Below are positions 16,785-26,100 of a DNA stretch of 33,197 nucleotides, in pieces (position 1 is the first letter of the stretch; each line of letters starts with the position of its first letter). Location of the stretch: contig DUEJ01000016.1 of the NCBI GenBank assembly GCA_011192175.1, positions 1 through 33,197 of the forward strand. Direction: 5' to 3'. The notes under the pieces were generated by a model. The model had not been told where the DNA came from. It was given only the letters and a program-made list of their open reading frames with translations, and did no database searches. Position numbers and translations under genes: made by a program. This stretch comes from Thermoflexia bacterium (GTDB lineage: Bacteria; Chloroflexota; Anaerolineae; B4-G1; SLSP01).

Positions 16785-17401
16785 TTATTAACGAAATTTT
16801 GCTTACGCTACTTATCGGTTACATGCTGGGCAACATCCAAACTTCCTATTTTATGGGCCGCCTGCTTAAACAGATCGATATCCGCGAGCACGGTTCCGGC
16901 AACGCCGGCGCCTCCAACGCGGTGATGGTCTTGGGATGGAAACCCGGTCTTATCGCCGGACTAATCGACATGGGGAAAGCCGCGGTGGCCGTACTCCTCG
17001 TCAGAGCACTCTTTCCTAGTAACGCCGCGCTCCCCTACTTAGCCGGCAGCGGCGCCATCTTCGGTCACATCTACCCGTTTTACCTAGGTCTGCATGGCGG
17101 CAAAGGCGTCGCCAGCCTCATGGGGATGTTCTTTGGCCTAAACCCCTGGTGGGGCTTACTCTGCCTCGGTACGCTGATCCTCATGGCACTGCTCACCGAT
17201 TACATCGAAGGCGGGTCACTCTTTATCTTCGCCGCCTTCCCTTTTATCACCTGGCTGCTAGGGCTACCGCTATACTGCATCCTCTTCGCCGCCCTCCTCG
17301 CCGCCATCTGTTTCTACAAACACCGGGGCAACATCCACCGCATCATCAACAAAACGGAGGTGACCATCAGCGCAGAATGGCACAAACAAAAGAAATCCTA
17401 A
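16781..17401 (+). CDS. plsY: Acyl-phosphate:glycerol-3-phosphate acyltransferase PlsY, copy 1
   Basis: 206-residue integral membrane enzyme that transfers an acyl group from acyl-phosphate to glycerol-3-phosphate, the first step of phospholipid synthesis. The three PlsY motifs are visible: GSGNAGASN (38-46), GGKGVAS (106-112, after FGHIYPFYLGLH), and the C-terminal HRGNIHRIINKTE. Several hydrophobic helices give the usual topology and length. Ala42 and Ser45 differ slightly from the common GSGNIGATN. The start overlaps the previous stop by 4 bases. A second, clearly paralogous copy follows. Confidence 0.92.
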   Translation: MIINEILLTLLIGYMLGNIQTSYFMGRLLKQIDIREHGSGNAGASNAVMVLGWKPGLIAGLIDMGKAAVAVLLVRALFPSNAALPYLAGSGAIFGHIYPFYLGLHGGKGVASLMGMFFGLNPWWGLLCLGTLILMALLTDYIEGGSLFIFAAFPFITWLLGLPLYCILFAALLAAICFYKHRGNIHRIINKTEVTISAEWHKQKKS

Positions 17402-17414
17402 CTATGCGTCTTTA

Positions 17415-17526
17415 GACTTTCGACCTTTGACTTTAGACTTTCGACCTTTGACTTTCGACTTTCGACTTTCGACTTTTGACTTTCGGCCTTTGACTTTTGA
17501 CTTTCGACCTTCGACTTTTGACTTAT
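17415..17526 (+). repeat. Tandem heptamer array, 16 units of GACTTTC-type
   Basis: Sixteen consecutive 7-bp units follow the consensus GACYTTY (GACTTTC, GACCTTT, GACTTTT and variants) with one GGCCTTT, filling nearly all the space between the two plsY genes. Similar units occur inverted at 2241-2270. The array ends 18 bases before the second plsY ATG, next to its ribosome-binding site AAAGGAG. Heptameric short tandem repeats of this sort are known in cyanobacteria and other bacteria; function unknown. Confidence 0.9.
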
Positions 17527-17544
17527 CTTCAAAGGAGCAAAACC

Positions 17545-18162
17545 ATGACCACCAGCAATGTTCTAATCGCTATTCTTATCGGATACGCCCTAGGCAGCAT
17601 CCAGACCGCCTACTTTATGGGCCGGCTGGTCAAACAAATCGATATCCGCGAGCACGGCTCCGGTAACGCCGGCGCCTCCAACGTAGTCGTCGTCTTAGGT
17701 TGGAAATACGGCTTCATCACCGGAGTGCTAGATATCATCAAAGCCGTCATCGCCGTCCTGATAGTCAAAACCCTCTATCCGGGCAATCCCACCTTGCCCT
17801 ATCTGGCCGGCATCTCCGCCATCTTAGGCCATCTCTACCCGTTCTACCTCGGTTTTCGCGGCGGCAAAGGCGTCGCCTGCCTCATCGGGATGTTCTTCGG
17901 CTTGAATTTCTGGTGGGGACTCCTCCTCCTCGGCAGCACGATCCTCCTGGTTCTGCTCACCGATTACGTCGTGGGCGGCTCACTCTCACTCTTCGCCGCC
18001 TTCCCCATCATCACCTTGCGGCTAGGCCAACCACCGTCTATCATAGTCCTCTCAGTCATCCTCACTGCCATCATCTTCTACAAACACCGCTCCAACGTCC
18101 GCCGCATCATCAACAAAGAGGAACTAACCATCAGTGAAGTCCGCCGGAGGGGAAAATCCTAA
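17545..18162 (+). CDS. plsY: Acyl-phosphate:glycerol-3-phosphate acyltransferase PlsY, copy 2
   Basis: 205 residues, closely related to the upstream PlsY along its whole length. It shares YFMGRL-KQIDIREHGSGNAGASN, GGKGVA (Cys replaces Ser at the next position) and HRSNVRRIINKEE. DNA similarity is high across the first motif, so this is a tandem duplication. All three catalytic and substrate-binding motifs are retained, so both copies look functional; they could differ in acyl-phosphate preference (inference). ATG 17545 is chosen from AAAGGAG 8-9 bases upstream; earlier in-frame codons fall in the heptamer repeat. Likely in one transcript with the uncharacterised gene and plsY copy 1. Confidence 0.92.
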   Translation: MTTSNVLIAILIGYALGSIQTAYFMGRLVKQIDIREHGSGNAGASNVVVVLGWKYGFITGVLDIIKAVIAVLIVKTLYPGNPTLPYLAGISAILGHLYPFYLGFRGGKGVACLIGMFFGLNFWWGLLLLGSTILLVLLTDYVVGGSLSLFAAFPIITLRLGQPPSIIVLSVILTAIIFYKHRSNVRRIINKEELTISEVRRRGKS

Positions 18163-18291
18163 CTTTTTTTTGGGGAGATTACAAAGTAGCTCTCCCGGCT
18201 AAGCTAAAAACGTGATCTGCGGAATCTTCTTCGCCAGCTGGGAGTTGACCAGCAACCCTCACCCGGCCACGGCAGTGTCTTGACACACAAA

Positions 18292-18325
18292 GCGGCGCGC
18301 CAGGTTTCAAAACCTGGCGCGCCGC
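18292..18325. terminator. Bidirectional terminator-like hairpin between convergent genes
   Basis: A perfect inverted repeat with 16-bp GC-rich arms (18292-18307 and 18310-18325) lies between the plus-strand plsY operon and the minus-strand membrane-protein gene ending at 18347. Neither side has a long T-run (TTTGTG on the minus side). Position and stem strength make it the likely 3' boundary of both transcripts. The rest of 18163-18291 shows a poly-T just after plsY and no gene. Confidence 0.7.
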
Positions 18326-18346
18326 ACTATTGGAATCGGGAATAGT

Positions 18347-19306
18347 TTAGTTCAGCTCACGGTAAACCAAAGTCCACACCGTAGATTTGAACGTCTCAAA
18401 GACACCCCGTAGCAAGAGCGACGGAAAGATCACCAGCGCAAAGAAAGCGGGGAGGAAGACCAGGCCGCCCACCACCCACGCGAAAGCGCCATCAAAGAGC
18501 ACTGCCGCTAATCCACCCGCCAGCAGTGCGGGGAGGCCACTGAGCATCAGAGCCAGCAAGAGCAGGACCAACACGACCAAGAGCACTCCCAACCCACCGA
18601 GCAAGTTGACCCCACACATCAACAAACCCATCAAGAAAACCTCTTTGGGGTGCTGGAAAACCAACGTTGCGCCGCCTTGCAACGCGGCGAAAACACCGGC
18701 GCCTTCCAGCACACAGACCCGCCGGAAGAAGTATTGTAGCAATGTTACCAGCGCGCCAATGATGAAGAGCAATGGAAGCACCACCAAGAATGCTCCTACG
18801 CTGAACAGAATCCCGGCAACACTGGCTACAAAATTATCCACCGTCCAGAGCAAGAGCGGCGCCCCGGCCAAAAAGAGGAGTCCAATAAAGAAAATGACTA
18901 GCGGAATCCACACGATCAAATCTAGCAAAAAAAGCCGTCCCGCCGCCGGCGACCAAGCCAAGCGGAACCCCTCCGGCAGCGTATAGCACACTTCCGACTC
19001 CTCATAATCATTGACCATTTTGATCAAGGCGGTTTCGCCCAAGTAACGGGCCAGAGTGCCAGCAATGAAGAAAAGCAAGAGCAAAATCAGCAGCAGCGCT
19101 ATCACCCCAATCACCAACCCAGCAGGAATATGCGGCGCGTGCCCCCACCCTCCAGATTCAGGCCAATTTCCACTCGCACCAGAATTTCCGCTGCTACCGC
19201 CATTTCCCCCACCGGAAACCAGCGCCACTAAAATCCCGAAAATCCATAATGCCTTATAGCCCCAAGTAATCTTCCCCGCGCGCTTCAAAATATCGAAGTA
19301 TTGCAT
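18347..19306 (-). CDS. Polytopic membrane protein of unknown function
   Basis: 319 residues. An N-terminal amphipathic start (MQYFDILKRAGKITWGYKALW) leads into a first helix, then a Gly/Ser/Asn-rich extracytoplasmic loop (SGGGNGGSSGNSGASGNW). About five or six further very hydrophobic helices follow, with a short soluble segment ETALIKMVNDYEESEVCY. This layout resembles small integral membrane proteins of unknown role common in Chloroflexota and Actinobacteria (recognition by style only). The minus-strand ribosome-binding site GGAGGT lies at 19315-19320. It is downstream of the LPLTG protein on the same strand, with a hairpin between them. Confidence 0.8.
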   Translation of the reverse strand: MQYFDILKRAGKITWGYKALWIFGILVALVSGGGNGGSSGNSGASGNWPESGGWGHAPHIPAGLVIGVIALLLILLLLFFIAGTLARYLGETALIKMVNDYEESEVCYTLPEGFRLAWSPAAGRLFLLDLIVWIPLVIFFIGLLFLAGAPLLLWTVDNFVASVAGILFSVGAFLVVLPLLFIIGALVTLLQYFFRRVCVLEGAGVFAALQGGATLVFQHPKEVFLMGLLMCGVNLLGGLGVLLVVLVLLLLALMLSGLPALLAGGLAAVLFDGAFAWVVGGLVFLPAFFALVIFPSLLLRGVFETFKSTVWTLVYRELN

Positions 19307-19350
19307 TGGCCTATACCTCCTCCCTCGCTGAAAAATTCATCCTTAGACCA

Positions 19351-19377
19351 AAGACCAAAGCGTTAAGCTTTGGTCTT
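19351..19377 (-). terminator. Hairpin between the LPLTG protein and membrane-protein genes
   Basis: An 11-bp perfect stem (19351-19361 with 19367-19377) has a 5-nt loop and lies 37 bases after the stop of the minus-strand small surface protein. The trailing T-run is weak (TTTGGT), so it may be an inefficient terminator or a processing site within one transcript. Confidence 0.55.
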
Positions 19378-19413
19378 CATCCTGATTAAACTACCAATTA
19401 TTTTGACACGGGA

Positions 19414-19941
19414 CTATTCTTCACCAGCTCCCTGCCCCTGCAGGTGCTTACGCAGAGGTCGCACCACCAACACCAGCGAGATCAGCACCAGCGCCAGCAG
19501 AATCAAGGAGAGACTCATCCCGGTCAACGGCAAGCGCCCATTGGAAGCCGCTTCGCCGGCCAGGGCAGCAGGAGTGGGAGCAGCTGGCTCATCCGTAGGC
19601 GGCGCAACAGTCGGTTGCTCAGGCGCCGACGTCGGTTCCGACGGCGCTGGCGTATTCGTAGGCGGAACGGGCACCGGCGTATCCGTAGGGGGTACTGGTA
19701 CCGGCGTATCTGTAGGCGGAACGGGCACCGGCGTATCCGTGGGGGGAACTGGTACCGGGGTGTCCGTCGGCGGAGCGGAGGTAGCAGTAGGTCGAATGTT
19801 GGTCGGCGTGGCGCGCGGTGTCGCCTCTTGCGCCTGCACGGAAAAAGCAGCGCCAGTTCCCAGCTGCACCAGAGTCAATATCACTAGTAACATCATCCCC
19901 CAGATAAAGATGGGGGAACGTTCTACCACCGGCTGCTTCAT
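19414..19941 (-). CDS. Secreted Pro/Thr-rich protein with LPLTG sortase-like C-terminal signal
   Basis: 175 residues. An N-terminal signal peptide (basic start, hydrophobic core WGMMLLVILTLVQLG, likely cleavage near SVQA-QEA) precedes a stalk of about 95 residues rich in Pro, Thr and Val. The stalk contains four PPTDTPVPV units plus a variant. The C-terminus has the three-part sorting signal: LPLTG (137-141), a hydrophobic helix (LILLALVLISLVLVV), and a positively charged tail RPLRKH followed by acidic residues. No folded domain is present, so it looks like a wall- or membrane-anchored spacer or mucin-like coat protein. GGGAGGG precedes the ATG. It lies directly downstream of the giant surface-protein gene. 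No sortase gene is in the window; a plain C-terminal membrane anchor is the alternative. Confidence 0.82.
   Translation of the reverse strand: MKQPVVERSPIFIWGMMLLVILTLVQLGTGAAFSVQAQEATPRATPTNIRPTATSAPPTDTPVPVPPTDTPVPVPPTDTPVPVPPTDTPVPVPPTNTPAPSEPTSAPEQPTVAPPTDEPAAPTPAALAGEAASNGRLPLTGMSLSLILLALVLISLVLVVRPLRKHLQGQGAGEE
19639..19773 (-). repeat. 27-bp coding repeats (PPTDTPVPV x4 plus one variant)
   Basis: Five consecutive 27-bp units encode residues 57-101 of the LPLTG protein: four PPTDTPVPV copies and PPTNTPAPS. DNA units differ mostly at third positions and alternate between GGCACC-type and GGTACC-type codons, suggesting a 54-bp duplication step. Such in-frame repeats allow length variation of the stalk by slippage. 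Confidence 0.85.
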
Positions 19942-20033
19942 AATCCCTCCCCAAAAAGTTGTCCCATAATCTTCATTTTAGCATAATCTGGCTAGCCCGC
20001 AAAAAGGCAAGTAAACATTGCGTATGATTCTCA

Positions 20034-20081
20034 CCACGGATTACACTGATTTTTTTACTTTTTTTCCGTGCTAATCCGTGG
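20034..20081. repeat. Inverted repeat downstream of the giant gene
   Basis: CCACGGATTA (20034-20043) is matched inverted at 20072-20081, with an A/T-rich 28-base loop containing two poly-T runs. It lies 79 bases beyond the giant gene's stop on the minus strand and could form a transcript 3' end. It is also the kind of 'CACGGATTACAC' sequence found as dispersed intergenic repeats. A copy of the 20-bp repeat of 15081-15100 lies at 20121-20140. No gene is seen in 19942-20159. Confidence 0.5.
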
Positions 20082-20159
20082 CGAGCTGCCTTTCCAGTAG
20101 AAATGGTAAATCCGCATTTATCTACGCAAATCTGCGTCCCAAAACTAAGGAATCTAGCG

Positions 20160-23100
20160 CTACGGCATCGCCGTGGGCGTCGGGCGTGGGCCAGGCAACG
20201 GCGTTGGAGCGGGTGTCACAAGCGGCTCTTCATCCCCGGACTGAGCGCTGCTCGTCACCACGATTGTCTGCGGCCCGGTCACATTGTTGCTTTCGTTAGC
20301 TTCCACCACCGTATTATCCGTATCGACCTGGGCATAGAGCTGATGTGTTCCCGCCGCGAGAGTGTAGGTAGCGCTGAGGACACGGCTTTCCCCCACACCG
20401 AACCAATCGCCCTGCACGCCCCAAGAGACGTCGCCCACCAATTTAAACGCCGGGATACGATCCACGTAAAAATCCACGAAGAAGTTATTGCCGTAAGCCA
20501 CCGGCTGCGGCCCCTGATTCTTGACCGTCACGCTGATCAAGTAATTTCCGCCATCCGGCGTCGCCTCTAGCGTGGTGACAACAAGATCCGGCGCGTTCGA
20601 GGTGTAATTTCGCATGACCAACGGGAGGTAAATTGACCAGGCAGGGGCCTCCACTATCGTGGTCGTATCAGTAACGGTCTCCAAAAGGACCGGGAGACTC
20701 TGAGTCGTCAACGTCAGCACCGTCCCCTCTACCGTATTAGTTGCCGCAGTATCGGGCACCAACAGAGAGAGGGTAATCGCGTCGGTTAAGCCAGCCGCCA
20801 GAGATAACATCTCCGGGGCTACCGTGGCCGTCCAACCTTGCGTGGAAACAACCTCGGCGAGGAAAGTATCCGTGTAATTGCCATTGTTCGTCACTTGATG
20901 CAGGTAGGTCACTAACTCGCCCGCTACGGCATTTTGCATCATGCCGGCGCTCAACGAGAAACCGCGCACCAGGTTCACCGTGGTGACATCCATCACGGTA
21001 TCCCAAACCGCAAGATCGTTTTCCGAGGTCGCCGTTATCAGAGCGGTAGCTACGGTGCCGCTAAGAGTGCCCGCAGGCACAGCCACCGTCACCGTCACCG
21101 GGGCGGACGCGCCCGCCGGCAGTGCTACAATACGCTCCGGCTCCACTCCCGTCCAGCCAGCCGCCGCCGTCCAGGTGATCACGAAGGTATCTGTCACGTC
21201 CCCAGTGTTCGTCAGGACATGCCGGTAGTATTCAACCGCGCCGGGATCGACAGAGCGTTGGTAATCCGGAGAGAAAATCAAATCACGATTGGGTACAGCC
21301 GCGGTCGTATCAATCACCCGGTCGAAACACGCCGGGTTGAATTGCGAAGTGGCTGTGACCGTGGTGGTATCCACCAGCCCCACGGCGGCGGTACTCGGCA
21401 CCGTGACCGTGACCACAATCTGCGCCGTCTCCCAGGCGGCCAACGGCACCTGACTCGCACTCAATTCCACCGGCCAGCCCCGGCTGCTGCTCTCTATCAA
21501 ATCAAAAGTATCCTCGGCGGAACCCGTGTTGGTCAAGGTATGCGTGTAGACTACGAAGTCACCTGGCAGCGCATTCCCGGCGCGATCCGGGACGAAAGTT
21601 AGGCCCGCGACCCGGTTCACGGTGGTAGTATCAGTGACGCTATCCGAGATACTGCCATCCGCCTGTGAAGTCGCCGTCACCGTGGAGACGTCCACCGTCC
21701 CACTGAGCGCATCGCCGGGCACCTGGAGCGTCACCGTAACCGTGCGCGTCTCGTCTGCCGCCAATGTGAGCGGCGTTGGCAGCACGTTCACCACCCAACC
21801 CTGGTCCGAAACCGCCGTTAAGTCGAAGGTGTCCGTCCCGTTGCCGGTGTTGGTCACGACGTGCGTGTATAAGACACTCTCCCCCGGATCGGCGTTGCTG
21901 CTGCGCGGCGGCGCGAGCTCCACGCCCGGCTCCAGGAGCGCGGTCGTCTCATCCTCCACCTTAGCCCAAGCGCCATCAAACTGCGAAGTCGCTGTGACCG
22001 TGGTGGTATCCACCAGACCCACGGCGGCGGTACTCGGTACCGTGACCGTGACCACGACCTGCGCCGTCTCCCAGGCAGCCAACGTCACCTGGCTCGCACT
22101 CAATTCCACCGGCCAGCCCTGGCTGCTGCTCTCTATCAAATCAAAAGTATCCTCGGCGGAACCCGTGTTGGTCAAGGTGTGCGTGTAGACTACGAAGTCA
22201 CCTGGCAGCGCATTCCCGGCGCGATCCGGGACGAAAATCAGACCCCCGACCAGGTTCACGGTGGTAGTATCCACCAGAGTCGCTGAGACGCCATTATCAG
22301 TCTGGGAGGTCGCCGTCACCGTGGTATGCTCCACCAATCCGGCCGAGGCCGAGGCGGGCACAGTGAAGGTAACAGTGACCGGATGAGTTTCATCAGGCTC
22401 CAGCTCAACTTGCCCTGGTTCCACGCTTAACCCCGTCCAGCCCAACTCCGAAGCGGCATCCAAAGTATAGGTATCGGAGACATTACCAGTGTTGGTCACG
22501 GTGTGCTGATACGTCACCGTCTCGCCAGGATTGGCATGGCAACTATCCGGCAACCCAATTTCCACCGTGCGGATAACCGGCGTCTCTACCGTGATAGTAT
22601 CCACCGCCTCCTTGAACGCCCCCTCTGACGAGGTTACCCTCAAGGTCGTCTCGTTTACCTGCCCCAGTGAGCCGCCCGGCACCGTCGCCGTAATAACCAC
22701 GCTCCGCGATGCTCCAGGCGAGAGAGTTACGCTCGCATCCGAGAGCACAGGATCCGGCCAGCCGCCCAGGTTGTTCACGGCTACCAAAGTGAAGGCATCC
22801 TCCAGGTTACCCAAATTGGTCAATACATGCGTGAAGGTCACCACTTTATCCGCAGCTACCGTGAGAGATTGCGCCAGTGGCGTTAAGGCAAATTCGTACC
22901 TCGGTATTATGTGAGTAGTATCCACCACATGAACCGCCGGCGCGCCGGGCACCGTCGCCGTGATGGTGGCAATATCTGTTTTGCCGCCGCTATCGGCCGG
23001 AATATCTATCAACCGGAAGAGTAACGGTATTGCAGTGAACGGCCCCATCTTTGCCGAGGTATCCGGCAGCAGCTGGCCTACCCACTCCTGCGTATGATCT

Positions 23101-26100
23101 TTCGCCAACATGATAGTTTCGGTGTAGTTCCCGGCATTGGTCAACGTGTGCGTGTATGTCACCGCCGTCTGGTTGGTGATGGCTCTGAAGTAATCTGGCG
23201 TCAACTGGAGGTTGTGTGTTTGCGCCACCACCGTATTATCCGCCGCTAAATCCTGCACGGTGGGACTAAAAGCGGAAGTGACCGTCACCGTAACTGTTCC
23301 TACCGTGCTGCTAAGAGCATCAGCCGGCGGGATGACCTGCACCGTCAGAGTTCCTGTCTCCTCAAAACCCAAAGTGAGGGCGGGGATATGATCTACCGTC
23401 CAACCGGCGGGGCTTTCGTGCGTGACAATATAAGTATCTTGCCCAGTGCCGGTATTGGTCACGGTATGCGTGTAAGTGATCGGCGTAGCTGGCAATGTGC
23501 CGCCACTTTGGCCAGATGATATGATTACTCCCGGCGTGAAGAGCGCGAAGGTGGTATCAGTTGCCGAATCTGCGGGATGTCCTGCCCCGCGCGAGGTAGC
23601 TCTGACGTAAGCTACCTCTTCGGCGCCGCCAGCACCCACGGGCACAGTGACGTAAACTTCTATGGTGGCGCTCTGCGCCGGCGGCAAACCATTCACGACA
23701 GCTGGCGAGAAACCCGTGACCCAACTGCTGCCCGTCACGGAGATATCAAAGGTATCGGTGAGATCGCCGGTGTTGGTGAGCGTATGAGTATAAATGTGGG
23801 AGGCGCCCACTAAGAGCGCTTGTTCATTATCAGGAACCAAGCTGACTCCCGGATCACCGTAAAATTCGCGGGCGCCCAAATCCACCCAACCGCCTAGCAG
23901 ACGGGGGTTGTTGGCGTAATCCAGTGGAATCAAACCTAAATCCGTACCAGGATCGGCCACATCGCGCGCCGGAGAAGTATAGAGCAAGGAGAGGTCAGCA
24001 TCCAATTGCGGATCAGCCTGTACAGCATGTCCGCCCAGAGTCGCTGTCCCACCGACGTCGTCGGGCGTGTTATCCCAGTACAAGTTGTAATCCGAGCTCG
24101 ATGCAGCCCCAGCATATACCGCACTGCCGCTGCTATGGCCAGCGATGATGGTGTTGGTCATCGCCAACGTACCGCCCGCCATGTAAAGCGCGCCGCCGGT
24201 ATCGCTGGCCTGGTTAGCGTGGAAAGTGTCGTTTAGCACAGTCAGAGTGCCCGCTTGCGCGTAGAGGCCGCCACCTTGCGTGGCGCTCCCGCCGTTAGCG
24301 TGGAGCAGGCTGTTAGTGAGCAAAATCTCCCCAGCCGCAGAGTAAAGCCCCCCGCCCAAATCCGCATCGTTAGTGTGGATGTTGAGCGCATTGAGGGTCA
24401 AATCCGCGCCCTCGTTGTAGAGCGCGCCGCCAGCGTTGACGACAAACCCAGTCGCGTCACCCTGAGTCAAAGTGAGCCGCTCCAGGCGGACTGCGCCGCT
24501 GCCAACAGTGATGTAAAACAGCCGTCCAGCCCCCCCCGCATCTAGGGTAGTGGCGTGAGTGATGTGATCAGGCGGCGATTCATCCCAGGCACTGGAGAGG
24601 TAGCCACCGGTCACGGTGAGCGGTTGGTTGATGAAGAGCGCCTGCGTGATCACCTGGCTGGCGTGCGTGGTAGTATAGGTAGCGGTGTAGTGCCCCGCAG
24701 CGATCTTGATTGTATCCCCTGCACTGGCCTGAGAGAGCACATGCTGCAAGGTGCGGCAGGCTCCCAAATTGGGTTGGGAACAGTTGTTATCAGCGTAATC
24801 AAACACCCCGCCACCAACAGTCTCATCAACCAGCGAGTCCGTACCATCCAAAGCTAAATAACGAGTTCCGTAAGTGGGACTAATAGTAGTTCTGTTCACT
24901 GCGCTGGCCGCCGCTCCGCCACCAGCGGAGAGCGCCATAGCCTCGGTGAGATCCACCAACCCATGGGCCGCCTCCAAATTGGCAACCACGCTGAGCACCA
25001 CCGTCTCCGTCATCAGTGGCGCGAGCGTCACATTTCCCGGCGGCGCCACTATGGTGCCCTGCGCGTAGAAACCCGATGAGGGATAGAAAGAATAGGTATC
25101 GGTTACATTGCCGGTGTTGGTGAGCGTGTGGGTATAAGTGATCGTGCCCCCAGGTTGCACCACGCCTACTCTCCCCGGCCCTAATTCCGCTTGATAGTCC
25201 TCTATTACTTTACTCAGCACCTCAAACTCTCCGGTAAGATCTGTGAAACCACACATCTGAGCGCGATAAACCAAGCGAGTAGTCTCTAGCGTGGTGCTAT
25301 CTCCCTCCACCGAGGCGGGCTGTCCCGGGGGAATGGTGACGCGGACCAAAATCTGCGCTGTTTTGCCAGGCCCCACATCAATAGTGGCGGAATCTGTAGT
25401 AATATCCGTCACGCGCACCTCACCTACCACAGCAGCGATCTCTGCCCAGTCACGTGAAGTAGCCAAATCAAGTACAATGGTCTCCGTGTAACCAGTTCCT
25501 GGATTCTCAGAATCATCCCAAAACCATTGCTCACTCAGGTTGGTAACGGCAAAAGTGTAGGTATAGATCTCGCCAGGGGCCAGAGTGTGGTCAGCAACCT
25601 CATTCCATTCTAAATTGCGCTTGCCGACCCTGTATTCTTGCGCCCCCATGTCTTTGTCGCAGAGTTGCGGGCGGGGGCTTACGTAGCAATCAAAAGTAAT
25701 GGTGGACGCGCTCTCGGGTACGGCATCAATAGCCGGTGAGTTATAGGTAAGTGCCCCCCCATAAGTCAATTGCGGGTCTACATGCAGCTCGTCAGTTACA
25801 GCGGCATTCACATAAGTATCACCCCAACGCAAGGTGTGGCCCACGGCAACATTACTAGTGCTATACAGACCATCGCCAGTAGCGGCATCATTAGCAGCAA
25901 TGATACTGGCATTGATCACCATATTGCTGCCCTCATTGTATAATCCACCGCCAGTACTTCCCGGCGCATTATTTTCATAGAAAGTAAGATGGTAAAGATT
26001 CACATTGTCGCCGGTATTGTAAAGACCACCGCCATCCTGCCGCGCGATATTAACCCAGAACTTGACGTTCAGGATATCCGTATTTCCCATTGCGCTGTAG

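Larger units (their letters stand above)
20646..23856 (-). repeat. Array of ten NEW3/DUF11-like Ig domains (about 107 residues each)
   Basis: Ten consecutive domains share the core PG...YTHTLTNTG...DTFDL, then GW, TVTVPxxA...V.TTTVTATS and a closing DTTTV before the next domain. About 3.2 kb divided by ten gives close to 107 residues per domain. One (ITNQTAVTYTHTLTNAG) is more diverged. Such arrays normally act as stalks projecting an N-terminal binding region. Confidence 0.85.

Noticed and set aside
17427-17666. Open frame encoding TFDFRPLTFDFR-type repeats
   Set aside because: It is translation of the heptamer DNA array running into plsY copy 2 out of frame; the periodic peptide only reflects the 7-bp repeat.
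19370-19969. Plus-strand frame with GTGTGVSVGG repeats resembling a Gly-rich surface protein
   Set aside because: It is the antisense of the PPTDTPVPV repeats in the LPLTG protein, which has a signal peptide, sorting signal and ribosome-binding site on the minus strand.
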